From Pseudomonas fluorescens (GTDB lineage Bacteria; Pseudomonadota; Gammaproteobacteria; Pseudomonadales; Pseudomonadaceae), in the NCBI RefSeq assembly GCF_000967965.1, contig NZ_LACC01000007.1, forward strand, positions 1-64,000: a stretch of 64,000 bases of DNA, read 5' to 3'. The notes under the pieces were generated by a model. It was not told the origin of the DNA. It saw only the letters and a program-made list of their open reading frames with translations, and ran no database searches. The stretch's first letter is position 1, and each line of letters begins with the position of its first letter. Made by a program: the position numbers and the translations under genes. Positions 35,456-44,001 of this stretch are shown in pieces.

Positions 35456-36354
35456 CACTTTTGTTTCCTTAGGTGGGCTGTCATGTTAGCCCTGTGATTG
35501 ATTGCGAAGTTTCCAGAAACGACGCTGTTTGGCGCGATGTCGCTGATGACAACCGAGCCCATTTTTATTTGTACCGCGTCGCCAATCACAAGGCCCTGTG
35601 CGATGGAGCAAGAGGCGCCAACCCATGCTCCGGCCCCCAGGCGTGTGCGTCCTGCAACAACGGTGTTGCCAGAAATTACCGAGTTCTTGCCAATCACGGC
35701 GCCATGACCAACATTGGTCATGATGCCGATCTGGCAATTTTCTCTGATGGTTGTCGGCTGCTGGAACAAGGACCTGGCGATTACAGCGCCGGCAAGTATC
35801 TGGCAACCCGATTCAATGCGTACACCGCCCTGATGTTTGACCACCATCAGCGTGCCGTTGTCGTTGCGTAGCGTGATCAAGCCCTCGGCGCCTACCACTG
35901 CATTTGAACCGATGTAGACATTGTCCCCGATCTCGACAGGGCCTTCGATCACCACATTTGCTGAAATTTCGACATTGTTACCCAGTGTGGCCCGTGGCGA
36001 GATAACCGCGCTGGGGTGCAGCGTGCAATTTTCGCCGATGGTCGGTGTTTGCGCCGTTGCGTACTTTGCATCTTCACCCAACCGGTTGTAGAGGTGGAAA
36101 AAAGAGGTGCGTGGGTCGGCACAGAATACAATTGATTTTTCAGACGCTAATTCTTCATTTTTTAAACTTTCGGGGCACAGGACACACGCGACGTTGGGTG
36201 AGGCCAGGGCTTTTTGCAAATAGTGCAAGTTCTGACAGTAGACCAGTGCGCCTGGTGTTTGCGCATCGATTTCGTCGAGGTGTGCAAAGACCCCATCGTT
36301 CAAAATGTGTTCAGCAGGGAAATAATCCACGACGCGGTAAGCGGATGTCATCAT
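35455..36354 (-). CDS. LpxD-like hexapeptide-repeat N-acyltransferase
   Basis: 299 aa. The N-terminal ~100 residues resemble the uridine-binding domain of LpxD-type proteins. From about residue 105 a left-handed beta-helix of hexapeptide repeats runs to the end (for example IGENCTLHPSAVISPRATLG, VVIEGPVEIGDNVYIGSNAV, IGIMTNVGHGAVIGKNSVIS). Two consecutive ATG codons begin it; the first overlaps the stop of the GT2 gene. LpxD enzymes take acyl groups from ACP, and an ACP is encoded three genes downstream. N-acylation of the 4-amino sugar made by the WecE-type enzyme is the likely reaction. Confidence 0.78.
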   Translation of the reverse strand: MMTSAYRVVDYFPAEHILNDGVFAHLDEIDAQTPGALVYCQNLHYLQKALASPNVACVLCPESLKNEELASEKSIVFCADPRTSFFHLYNRLGEDAKYATAQTPTIGENCTLHPSAVISPRATLGNNVEISANVVIEGPVEIGDNVYIGSNAVVGAEGLITLRNDNGTLMVVKHQGGVRIESGCQILAGAVIARSLFQQPTTIRENCQIGIMTNVGHGAVIGKNSVISGNTVVAGRTRLGAGAWVGASCSIAQGLVIGDAVQIKMGSVVISDIAPNSVVSGNFAINHRANMTAHLRKQK

Positions 36355-37325
36355 TACTCCACATGCTCTTCAATAATGGGGAATTGACTAAGGTGGGTTG
36401 CATTTTCGACCAGTCGTCCGAGGTACTCGCCTTGCACACCCAGGGCCAGAAGGATGTTACCGGCGAGGAATGACAGCAGGATCGCCAGCGACGCCCAGCC
36501 TGGCACTACATGATCGGTCAGGAGGGTGCGCAGCAGAACATACATAGCGAAAAAAATGCTCGACGCACTGACCAGAAAGCCCCAGATCGACACGTAGCGA
36601 AGTGGCAACAGGGAGTAATTGACGATAAGGAACGAAAGCGTTTTGAACATCTTGCCAAGGGTGTAAGTGCTCGGGCCGCCATCGGCGCGTGGCGCGTGGC
36701 GAATACTCACGTTCGCCATCATGCTGACGGGCACCGAATTAAAAAGCATCGCGGCGATATGTGGGTGTGAACCCTGATATCTGACGAGCTGTCTTGCCAC
36801 CTGTTGACTCATGGCCCTGTAGCTCGAGAGGCTGAAACCGGTCGGTTTGCCCATGACCTTGCTAACCAGTTTCTGGTTGATGCGCGAAGCCATGTTGCGC
36901 CAGGCGCTGTGTTGTTTTTCAGCCATTGGGATCTTACCGATGACGACATGCTTGCCAGCTTGAAGTTGATCAATAAACAGTGGGAGGTCTTCGGGGAAGC
37001 ACTGCAGGTCATCGTCGATTGTCACGACATAGCGTTTGCCGGCATAGCCGATGCCGCACAGCGTAGCGTGTTGTTGTCCCTTGTTCTTCGCGAAGCGAAC
37101 GACTTTGACTCTGCGGTCTTGTTCGTGAAGTGCCAGAGCGGCAAGCCACGTCTGGTCCGGGCTCGCGTCATCGACAAGAATAATCTCCCAGTCGTCGCAA
37201 ATCTGATCAAGAGTTGCGCGCGCACGCTCGTAAAATTGCGGGAGCGTACTTGCGCTTTTATAAACGGGTACCACCAAGCTTACTGAGACGGTTTTATTAA
37301 TCACCTTGAGCCTCATCCTGATCAT
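36354..37325 (-). CDS. Polyprenyl-phosphate glycosyltransferase (GT2, ArnC/GtrB-like)
   Basis: 323 aa. The GT2 domain (about 12-235) has SLVVPVYKSASTLPQFYERA, the nucleotide site LVDDASPDQTW and the DxD motif TIDDDLQCFPEDLP. Two C-terminal membrane helices (about 245-270 and 280-305) follow, ending VQGEYLGRLVEN, the tail typical of ArnC, GtrB and DPM-like enzymes. It would load a nucleotide-activated sugar onto undecaprenyl phosphate at the cytoplasmic face. It is the first gene of the minus-strand island run. The start could be ATG at 37325 or GTG at 37304, which has a better-spaced GAGG. Confidence 0.85.
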   Translation of the reverse strand: MIRMRLKVINKTVSVSLVVPVYKSASTLPQFYERARATLDQICDDWEIILVDDASPDQTWLAALALHEQDRRVKVVRFAKNKGQQHATLCGIGYAGKRYVVTIDDDLQCFPEDLPLFIDQLQAGKHVVIGKIPMAEKQHSAWRNMASRINQKLVSKVMGKPTGFSLSSYRAMSQQVARQLVRYQGSHPHIAAMLFNSVPVSMMANVSIRHAPRADGGPSTYTLGKMFKTLSFLIVNYSLLPLRYVSIWGFLVSASSIFFAMYVLLRTLLTDHVVPGWASLAILLSFLAGNILLALGVQGEYLGRLVENATHLSQFPIIEEHVE

Positions 37326-37955
37326 TCGGTTGTGCGATGACGCATGCTGCTAACGGGTCCTGCCTGGATTTTGCAGGCTCGTAGAGTTGTTGTTTGCTAC
37401 TTGGCATCGCGCGCAGAGGGGGGGAGGGTATGCTATATGCCATCCGATTGGTAATCCTCAGGGAGCCGGTCACCGAACACATGAACAACATTACTGCTCA
37501 TGCAAGGTGGACCATCAGGCTCTACCAGCAGCCAGGCGTCGGACAACTGTGGACAGGGCACCGAACGAAGCATGTTGATTGGTCGGTTGAAGCCGCGGAT
37601 TTTAAGCTATGGGGGGAAAGGTGTCACGGTGCTGGAAACTTTGCCTCTCGTTTTCAATCTGTTCGGGGGTGTAGTGGTCTGATTACCCCCCCTGAAAAAA
37701 TTTAAGCAGGCGTTTTTTCATGTCTGGTCTGGCGCTGTCGATTCAGCAACTGGCGGTGGTGGAAGAGTTGTTGGTGAATCGAGCATTGGACAATGTCGAT
37801 CCACAAGGCAGTGGGTGTGAGAGATCGCCAGGTGCGCACGGTTTCTGAACCAACGCTGTCACCCCCTAAAGTTTCATGTTGTCAGGCACAACCGAGGAAT
37901 AGGATGTCCGCCAAAGGTCATGTCCCCCCGCGCCTCAACCCACAGGAATCAAAAA
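37326..37955. other. Gene-free stretch at the right boundary of the sugar island
   Basis: About 630 bases without a recognisable gene. Several short open frames of 60-110 codons overlap on the plus strand, but none has a ribosome binding site or domain. A segment around 37720-37840 (MSGLALSIQQLAVVEELLV as translated) could be a relic of a mobile gene but matches no family I can name. The 5' part should hold the promoter of the island run. Confidence 0.35.
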
Positions 37956-38174
37956 ATGATCGCAAACCTCGTCAAAGTCTCGCTGATGGCCGGTGCTTTG
38001 TTGTTGAACGCCTGTTCGGGTGTGAACACCCACAGCGATTATTCGGTCGACTCCGTGCAACCTGCCGGCTTCGGCCCGGGGCCTACCAGCAACCCCGACA
38101 AAATGAATTTCCACGGCAGCGCGCTCGGCAATAGCTTTGGCGAATACGGTTCAGGTTTGCTGCACGACGACTGA
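37956..38174 (+). CDS. Small putative lipoprotein
   Basis: 72 aa. Signal peptide MIANLVKVSLMAGALLLNAC with lipobox LNAC at residues 17-20; the mature part is about 53 residues, rich in Gly, Ser, Asn and Pro, with no known domain. An AGGA sequence lies 9 bases before the ATG. A strong terminator follows. Small lipoproteins of this kind are common in Pseudomonas; its function is unknown. Confidence 0.7.
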   Translation: MIANLVKVSLMAGALLLNACSGVNTHSDYSVDSVQPAGFGPGPTSNPDKMNFHGSALGNSFGEYGSGLLHDD

Positions 38175-38192
38175 TACGCGCTCCGCAATGAA

Positions 38193-38224
38193 GAAGGGCG
38201 CTCCTTTGGGGGCGCCCTTTTTTG
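38193..38224 (+). terminator. Rho-independent terminator after the small lipoprotein gene
   Basis: GGGCGC stem pairing with GCGCCC across a CTCCTTTGGGG-type loop, followed by TTTTTT. It lies about 20 bases past the stop codon and before the convergent gene ending at 38242. Confidence 0.82.
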
Positions 38225-38241
38225 TGCGAAAAAACGATCCG

Positions 38242-39027
38242 TTACTTGGCGTCAGGCACCGCCAGCCACTGGCGCAGAATCTTCTGGTAGTTGCCTGTCG
38301 CCTTGGCCAGGTGCAGCCATTGATCGACGTACAGCTTCCAGGTGATGTCGTCGCGGGGCAGCAGGTAGGCTTTTTCGCCGTATTGCATGTAGTGCGTGGG
38401 GTTGACCGCGCACAGGCCCGGTTTGAGCTTCTGCTGGTACAGCGCCTCCGATGCGTCGGTGATCATCACGTCGGCTTTTTTATCCAGCAGTTCCTGAAAG
38501 ATGCTCACGTTGTCGTGCAGTTGCAATTGGGCCTTGGGCAGGTAGGCGTGGACGAACGCTTCGTTGGTGCCGCCGGCGGGTTCGACCAGGCGAACCGAGG
38601 GTTGGTTGATCTGTTCGACGGTCTGGTACCGCGCCTGTTCTTCGCAGCGCACCAGGGGGATTTTGCCGTCGACGTCGAGGATACTGCTGAAGAAGGCTTT
38701 TTTCTGCCGTTCCAGGGTGACCGAGATGCCGCCCATGGCGATGTCGCACTTGCCGGCGAGCATGTCGGGCATCAGGGTTTTCCAGGTGGTGGGCACCCAC
38801 TCGACCTTGACGCCAAGGCTGTCGGCCAGGGCGCGGGCCATGGCGATGTCGATGCCGGAATATTCGCCGTCCTCGGCTTTGAGGGTGTAGGGCTTGTAGT
38901 CGCCGGTGGTGCAGACGCGCAGTTGTCCCTGTTGCATGACGCTGTCCAGATGCGAAGGTTCTGCCTGGGCCCCAAGGGAGAGTGCGAGCAAGCCGCCGAG
39001 CATCATTGCTCTTTTGATTTTCGTCAT
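38242..39027 (-). CDS. pheC: Periplasmic PheC-like cyclohexadienyl dehydratase (SBP family 3)
   Basis: 261 aa with a signal peptide ending AQA. The fold is that of amino-acid-type solute-binding proteins. LRVCTTGDYKPYTLKAEDGEY, SLGVKVEWVPTTWKTLM, DIAMGGISVTLERQK, VEPAGGTNEAF, DVMITDASEA and EKAYLLPRDD follow P. aeruginosa PheC closely. PheC dehydrates prephenate/arogenate in the periplasm. A plain amino-acid binding protein is the alternative; no permease genes adjoin, which favours the enzyme. The start ATG at 39027 begins the signal peptide. Confidence 0.72.
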   Translation of the reverse strand: MTKIKRAMMLGGLLALSLGAQAEPSHLDSVMQQGQLRVCTTGDYKPYTLKAEDGEYSGIDIAMARALADSLGVKVEWVPTTWKTLMPDMLAGKCDIAMGGISVTLERQKKAFFSSILDVDGKIPLVRCEEQARYQTVEQINQPSVRLVEPAGGTNEAFVHAYLPKAQLQLHDNVSIFQELLDKKADVMITDASEALYQQKLKPGLCAVNPTHYMQYGEKAYLLPRDDITWKLYVDQWLHLAKATGNYQKILRQWLAVPDAK

Positions 39028-39119
39028 TGTTGTCGGGCTTTTGTGCTGGAGTGGTTTTGAAGCAGAGAGTGTAGTGAAACTTTCACTGGTGTGAAAAATC
39101 AACGCCCCTTGAAGATTGC

Positions 39120-40043
39120 TCATTCCACTTCCGGGCTCAACGTCCCCAACCACGCCACCAACCCCACAATCAATACCGCCGCGGCCATTTCCACCACCAC
39201 ACTACGCCGAAGTGCATGGGCCGCCACGCGATATTGGCCCTCCCGCAACGACCGCTCCAGCAAGGGGCCAAGATGAAAGCGGTTCAACGCCGCCAACACC
39301 AGCATCCCGGCAAACAGCAGCACTTTGATCGCCAGCAGAATTCCGTAGTGGCTGAGTAAAACCTCATCGAGTTTGGGCCCGACGATGAACAGGTAGTTCA
39401 CCACGCCGGTCACGGTGATGATCACAACGACCAGCGCACCGACAAGCTCAAATCGCATGACTGCGCGAGCCAGCAACCGTATCTGTGCTTCGGTTTGCAG
39501 GGCCCTGGGTTGCGCCATCAAGGCAAACGCCAGCAACGCGCCGAGCCAGGCGCCGGCCGCCAACAGGTGCAGGATGTCCGCAGTAAAGTGCCAGAAACGG
39601 CGACTGCCTTCGTCCATGGCGCCATGCCCGCTCCAGGCCAAACTGGCGAGGGTGATGCCGCCTGCAACGGAGGCGATCACCAGGCTGATACCGGGTGCGC
39701 GTGGGTTGAGCATCAACGCCAATCCCGCGACCGCAAATGCAATCATCCGCACGGCCCAGGCCAACCCGACATCTGTCTCGAACAGCATCATTTCGAGGTG
39801 AGGGCGCAACTCGGTAACGTCTGATTCGCCGCTCATGGCGCGGACCATCAGCACCATGCCGGCGACGGACAGCAGGGCGCCGAGTCCGGCTGTTGCCGTC
39901 AACAATCGGCGAAAGGGCAGCACCGTCCCGGATAACCGTTCCTGTCCCTTGAAGCTGTAGAGCCCGAACAGCGCCACGCCAAACAACAGCATCAAATCCA
40001 CATACAACACAAACCGCAGCACGACGTTGGCCGAGTCGCTCAT
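39120..40043 (-). CDS. copD: Copper resistance protein CopD
   Basis: 307 aa with eight membrane helices. The family pattern includes SGHGAMDEGSRRFWHFTADILHLLAAGAWLGAL, with the conserved His residues of the CopD domain. It is the inner-membrane partner of CopC, proposed to move copper across the inner membrane. It ends the copABCD order and starts 3 bases after the copC stop. Confidence 0.9.
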   Translation of the reverse strand: MSDSANVVLRFVLYVDLMLLFGVALFGLYSFKGQERLSGTVLPFRRLLTATAGLGALLSVAGMVLMVRAMSGESDVTELRPHLEMMLFETDVGLAWAVRMIAFAVAGLALMLNPRAPGISLVIASVAGGITLASLAWSGHGAMDEGSRRFWHFTADILHLLAAGAWLGALLAFALMAQPRALQTEAQIRLLARAVMRFELVGALVVVIITVTGVVNYLFIVGPKLDEVLLSHYGILLAIKVLLFAGMLVLAALNRFHLGPLLERSLREGQYRVAAHALRRSVVVEMAAAVLIVGLVAWLGTLSPEVE

Positions 40044-40046
40044 CGA

Positions 40047-40430
40047 TCATTTCACTTTGAAGGTAACGTTACCGGTAATCGGGTGGGTGTCCGAGGACAC
40101 CGCGCGCCATTCGACCTTGTAGGTGCCGGCAGTCAGGGGTGTTGTCGGGGTGATGAACATGCTCTTCGGGTCACTGCCGCCGCTGACTTTGGCCTTGACC
40201 GGCATCGGGGCATGGGCCATGCCGGCCATTTCGGTCATCAGCAGTTTGGCGCCGGAAAACTGGGTGACGAGGTTTTCGGAAAAGTGCAGTTCGATCTTGT
40301 CGGGTGGCGTACCTTCTGCGCCTTCCGCTGGGGTGGAGGCGAGCAGTTTGGGGTGTGCTTGAGCGAGGGTGCTAACAAGCAGGCCGCTGAGCAACGCGAT
40401 TGCGACGGCGGTGGGTTTGATGATGCGCAT
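40047..40430 (-). CDS. copC: Periplasmic copper-binding protein CopC
   Basis: 127 aa. The signal peptide ends AQA, so mature CopC begins with His (HPKLLAST), the usual copper(II) ligand. It is a single beta-sandwich domain with SENLV, several Met residues (LLMTEMAGMAHAPMP) and the late motif SSDTHPITGNVTFKV. It binds and passes on copper in the periplasm. Start ATG at 40430. Confidence 0.93.
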   Translation of the reverse strand: MRIIKPTAVAIALLSGLLVSTLAQAHPKLLASTPAEGAEGTPPDKIELHFSENLVTQFSGAKLLMTEMAGMAHAPMPVKAKVSGGSDPKSMFITPTTPLTAGTYKVEWRAVSSDTHPITGNVTFKVK

Positions 40431-40482
40431 GCAAGGTCCTTTACCGCTCGAGGCGGTTGTTGTTGGTTTGAGATGAATCTGT

Positions 40483-41394
40483 TCAGAACCACATCCGAAT
40501 ACCGAGCACGAGGCGGGTTTCGCTGCGGTCCTCGCCTTCATCGTCGGCGTAGTCGGCGGTGTTGCCGTAGGTGCGGTTCCAGGTCACGCCGAGGTAGGGC
40601 GCGAACTCCCGGCGGATTTCGTAGCGCAGGCGCAAACCAGCCTCGGTGTTGGACAGCCCGGCGCCGATACCCCGTTGCGGATCGTTTTTGCCGTAGGCAT
40701 TGAGTTCGACGGTCGGCTGCAGGATCAGCCGATTGGTCAGCAGGATGTCGTAGTCGCCCTCCAGCCGCACGGCGCTCTGGCCGCCTTCGCCGATGAAGGC
40801 CGTGGCTTCGGCTTCGAAGTTGTACAGCGCCATGCCCTGCACGCCGAACGCGGCCCAGGTTTGCGGGGTGCCGGGTTTGAAGTCCTGGCGCACGCCGCTG
40901 ACGACGTCCCACCACGGGGAAATGGCGTGGCCCCACAGGGCCTGGATTTCCGCGTCCTCGGTCACGCCGTTGGTGCGCTCGCCTTCGGAGCGCAGCCACA
41001 GGCGATCGATGTCACCGCCGACCCAACCGGACAAATCCCAGGCCAGGGTGCTGCCGTCATCGGCGTCCTGCCACTCCAGTTTGTCGGCGAGGAAGAATGA
41101 ATTGAGCGTGCTGTCATGTACGTGGTGACCGGCGGGATCGGCATACACCGCAGCGCGATCGGCATCGGTCGGCACCGGGATCGGCGTACGGCTTTCGCTG
41201 GGGGCGGCGGGCTGCATCTGGCCGTCGTCCATGCCTTGCATCTGACCTTCGACCATGCCTTGCATCTGACCTTCGACCATGCCTTGCATTTGGCCGTGGT
41301 CCATCTGGCTGTGATCCATTCCTTGCATGTCATCGCTGGCGGCCATCGCCGTCGAGGTCGCGAGTGCGAAAAAAAACGGGGTGAATCGAATCAT
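40483..41394 (-). CDS. copB: Outer-membrane copper resistance protein CopB
   Basis: 303 aa. A signal peptide (cleavage after AMA) is followed by a Met/His-rich segment (residues ~20-60: [17 protein letters not shown]...) containing two perfect copies and one near-copy of an eight-residue unit. A beta-barrel of about 220 residues then ends [12 protein letters not shown] with a C-terminal Phe, as outer-membrane proteins do. It binds or exports copper at the outer membrane. It starts 11 bases after the copA stop. Confidence 0.92.
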   Translation of the reverse strand: MIRFTPFFFALATSTAMAASDDMQGMDHSQMDHGQMQGMVEGQMQGMVEGQMQGMDDGQMQPAAPSESRTPIPVPTDADRAAVYADPAGHHVHDSTLNSFFLADKLEWQDADDGSTLAWDLSGWVGGDIDRLWLRSEGERTNGVTEDAEIQALWGHAISPWWDVVSGVRQDFKPGTPQTWAAFGVQGMALYNFEAEATAFIGEGGQSAVRLEGDYDILLTNRLILQPTVELNAYGKNDPQRGIGAGLSNTEAGLRLRYEIRREFAPYLGVTWNRTYGNTADYADDEGEDRSETRLVLGIRMWF

Positions 41395-41404
41395 GGGGTG
41401 CGCC

Positions 41405-43111
41405 TCATTCTTCCACGCGAACTTCACGGAACATGCCCATTTCCATGTGGTACAGGAGATGGCAGTGATAGGCCCAACGGCCGAGCGCATCGGCCGTGAC
41501 CCGATAGCTGCGCCGGGAGCCGGGTGGCATGTCGATGGTGTGTTTGCGCACCATGAACTGGCCGTTCTCGTCTTCGAGGTCGCTCCACATTCCGTGCAGG
41601 TGGATGGGGTGCATCATCATCGTGTCGTTGACCAGGACGATTCGCAGCCGCTCGCCGTACTTGAGGCGCAGGGGCTCGGCATCAGAGAACTTCACGCCGT
41701 TGAACGACCAGGCGAATTTTTCCATGTGGCCGGTCAGGTGCAACTCGATGGTGCGGCCAGGCTCGCGGCCGTCCGGGTCTTCGAAGGTGCTGCGCAGGTC
41801 GGAATAGGTGAGCACGCGACGACCGTTGTTGCGCAGGCCCATGCCGGGGTCGTCGAGTTTCGGTGAGGTGGACATGGCTTGCATGTCCACCAGCGGGTTG
41901 TCGGTTTCCGAGGCCGGGTGGGACTGCATGCCGGGCATGTCGCCCATGGCCATGTTGCTGTGATCCATGCCCGCCATGCTGCCGTGGTCCATGCCGCCCA
42001 TGCCCATGTCATCCATGGTCACCAAGGGGCGCGGGTCCAGTGGCGGCAGCGGCGCAACCTGTCCCGCTTTCACCGCCAGGGTGCCCCGTGCGTATCCGGT
42101 GCGATCCATCGCCTGGGCGAACAGGGTGTAGGCCGCTTCGGTCGGTTCGACGATGACGTCGAAGGTTTCGGCCACGGCAATGCGAAACTCGTCGACGCTC
42201 ACCGGTTTGACGTGCAGGCCATCGGCGGCGACCACGGTCATTTTCAGGCCGGGGATGCGCACGTCGAAGTAGGTCATGGCCGAGCCGTTGATGAAGCGCA
42301 GCCGCAGCTTTTCCCCCGGGCGGAACACTCCGGTCCAGTTCGAATCCGGCGCCTGGCCGTTCAACAGGTAGGTGTAAGTGGCGCCGCCGACGTCCGCCAG
42401 GTCGGTGGGGTTCATCTTCATCTCGGCCCACATCTTGCGATCGGCGACGGTCGGCCCCCAGCCTTTTTCGCTGACGTCGTGGATGAAGTCGCCCACGGTG
42501 CGTTTGTTGAAGTTGTAGTAATCGGACTGTTTTTTCAGGGTCTTCATCAGGCTGACCGGGTCTTCGTCGGTCCAGTCGCTGAGCATCACCACGTAGTCGC
42601 GGTCGTACTGGAACGGCTCCGGGTCTTTGGCGTCGATCACCAGCGGGCCGTAGACGCCAGATTGCTCCTGAAACCCCGAATGGCTGTGATACCAGTAGGT
42701 ACCGTTCTGGCGCACGATGAACTGGTAGACGTACATGCCGCCCGGCTCGATGCCCTTGAAGCTCAGCCCCGGCACGCCGTCCATGTTGGCCGGCAGCAAG
42801 ATGCCGTGCCAGTGAATGGAGGTGCTGTCCTTGAGTCTGTTGCGCACCCGCAGCGTCACCGTATCGCCTTCACGCCAGCGCAGCATTGGGCCGGGGATGC
42901 CACCGTTGATGGTCATCGCGGTGCGCGGGCTGCCGCTGTAGTTGACCGGGGATTCGCCGATGAACAGCTCGAAATCATTACCGGCCAACACCTGGGGTTC
43001 GCCGGGGCTGCTGATCGCCCAGACCGGCGTGCGCCATAACCCGAGGCCGCCGCAGAGCCCGCCGATGGCCAGGCCTTTGACGAAGGTGCGTCTTGAAGTG
43101 TGGGAGTGCAT
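41405..43111 (-). CDS. copA: Multicopper oxidase CopA
   Basis: 568 aa. Tat signal [11 protein letters not shown] at the N-terminus. Three cupredoxin domains carry the copper motifs [19 protein letters not shown] and [14 protein letters not shown] Met-rich region (about residues 367-400, [20 protein letters not shown]) is typical of copper-resistance CopA. It oxidises Cu(I) or binds copper in the periplasm. It is the first gene of the copABCD operon; no copRS regulators are seen in the window. Confidence 0.95.
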   Translation of the reverse strand: MHSHTSRRTFVKGLAIGGLCGGLGLWRTPVWAISSPGEPQVLAGNDFELFIGESPVNYSGSPRTAMTINGGIPGPMLRWREGDTVTLRVRNRLKDSTSIHWHGILLPANMDGVPGLSFKGIEPGGMYVYQFIVRQNGTYWYHSHSGFQEQSGVYGPLVIDAKDPEPFQYDRDYVVMLSDWTDEDPVSLMKTLKKQSDYYNFNKRTVGDFIHDVSEKGWGPTVADRKMWAEMKMNPTDLADVGGATYTYLLNGQAPDSNWTGVFRPGEKLRLRFINGSAMTYFDVRIPGLKMTVVAADGLHVKPVSVDEFRIAVAETFDVIVEPTEAAYTLFAQAMDRTGYARGTLAVKAGQVAPLPPLDPRPLVTMDDMGMGGMDHGSMAGMDHSNMAMGDMPGMQSHPASETDNPLVDMQAMSTSPKLDDPGMGLRNNGRRVLTYSDLRSTFEDPDGREPGRTIELHLTGHMEKFAWSFNGVKFSDAEPLRLKYGERLRIVLVNDTMMMHPIHLHGMWSDLEDENGQFMVRKHTIDMPPGSRRSYRVTADALGRWAYHCHLLYHMEMGMFREVRVEE

Positions 43112-43191
43112 GCCGTGTGTTCCGCCCGTCAGCCTGTTGAACTTGTCGACGAGGCTAGCGGGCGGTGCCTTTCAGCAGGCTGAGGCGGGGA

Positions 43192-43920
43192 TTACAGTTT
43201 TGACAGGTTGGGCGTCGCTTTCTGGCTTGAAGTGGACTTTTCCCTTGAGGCCACGGTGTCGCCGCCGCAGTTGATGTAGGAAGACGACTTCAGCCAGCGT
43301 TGGTCCGGGTAGTAGGAAAACAACAACTGCCCGTCCTTCATCGAATCGATCAGCCGATGGGCAATTGCAGGCCTGACGGCCGGGCATCCCAGGCTGCGGC
43401 CGATGCGGCCATTGGCGCGGGCCAGCACCGGGCTGACATAGGGCGCGCCGTGAATGACGATGGCCCGGTCAAAGGCGTTATCGTTGAAGCCGGGCTCCAG
43501 GCCTTCCATGCGCAACGAGTAACCGTTCTGGCCGAGGTAGCTTTGCTGGGTGCGGAACAGGCCGAGGCTGGTGGCGTGGCTTTCGTTGCGGTTGGAGAAC
43601 AGCGTGGCCATGTTTTCACCGCTGTTGCGGCCATGGGCGACCAGTTCGTGAAACAGCAACTTGCGCCGCTTAAGATCGAAGACCCACAGGCGTTGTTCGG
43701 TCGAGGGCAGCGAGTAATCGATCACCGCCAGTCTTTGGGCGGGGGCAACACCTTGGGCACGGCTGCATTGGGTGGCGCGAACGGCCAGGGCAATCACTTT
43801 GGCGTCGGCGCCGGGTGCTGCTTTGACCAGCGCGTTTTCAAGCGAATCGGCGTAGGCTGACGTTACTGAAAGGCACGTCAGTAAAATGGCAAATAAAAGG
43901 CCAAAGCGGTTTAGCGCCAT
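43192..43920 (-). CDS. Murein L,D-transpeptidase catalytic-domain (YkuD-like) protein
   Basis: 242 aa with a signal peptide ending AYA. The catalytic region holds VIHGAPYVSP and NGRIGRSLGCPAVRP, with the His and the nucleophile Cys of the YkuD-like fold (the family lacking the usual long ErfK N-terminus). It acts on peptidoglycan stem peptides in the periplasm. It is divergent from another L,D-transpeptidase gene starting at 44002; the two may share a promoter region. Confidence 0.8.
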   Translation of the reverse strand: MALNRFGLLFAILLTCLSVTSAYADSLENALVKAAPGADAKVIALAVRATQCSRAQGVAPAQRLAVIDYSLPSTEQRLWVFDLKRRKLLFHELVAHGRNSGENMATLFSNRNESHATSLGLFRTQQSYLGQNGYSLRMEGLEPGFNDNAFDRAIVIHGAPYVSPVLARANGRIGRSLGCPAVRPAIAHRLIDSMKDGQLLFSYYPDQRWLKSSSYINCGGDTVASREKSTSSQKATPNLSKL

Positions 43921-44001
43921 AGTCGGGTCTCATCATGATAATTTCGAGTCTAGCAGCGAGTGGAAAGCTAGCCGTTTGAAACGGAGGATTAAGGATTATC
44001 C

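Noticed and set aside
37394..37705. Open frame of 103 codons at the island edge
   Set aside because: Several overlapping frames of similar length exist, with no domain, start signal or conserved neighbour; treated as non-coding.
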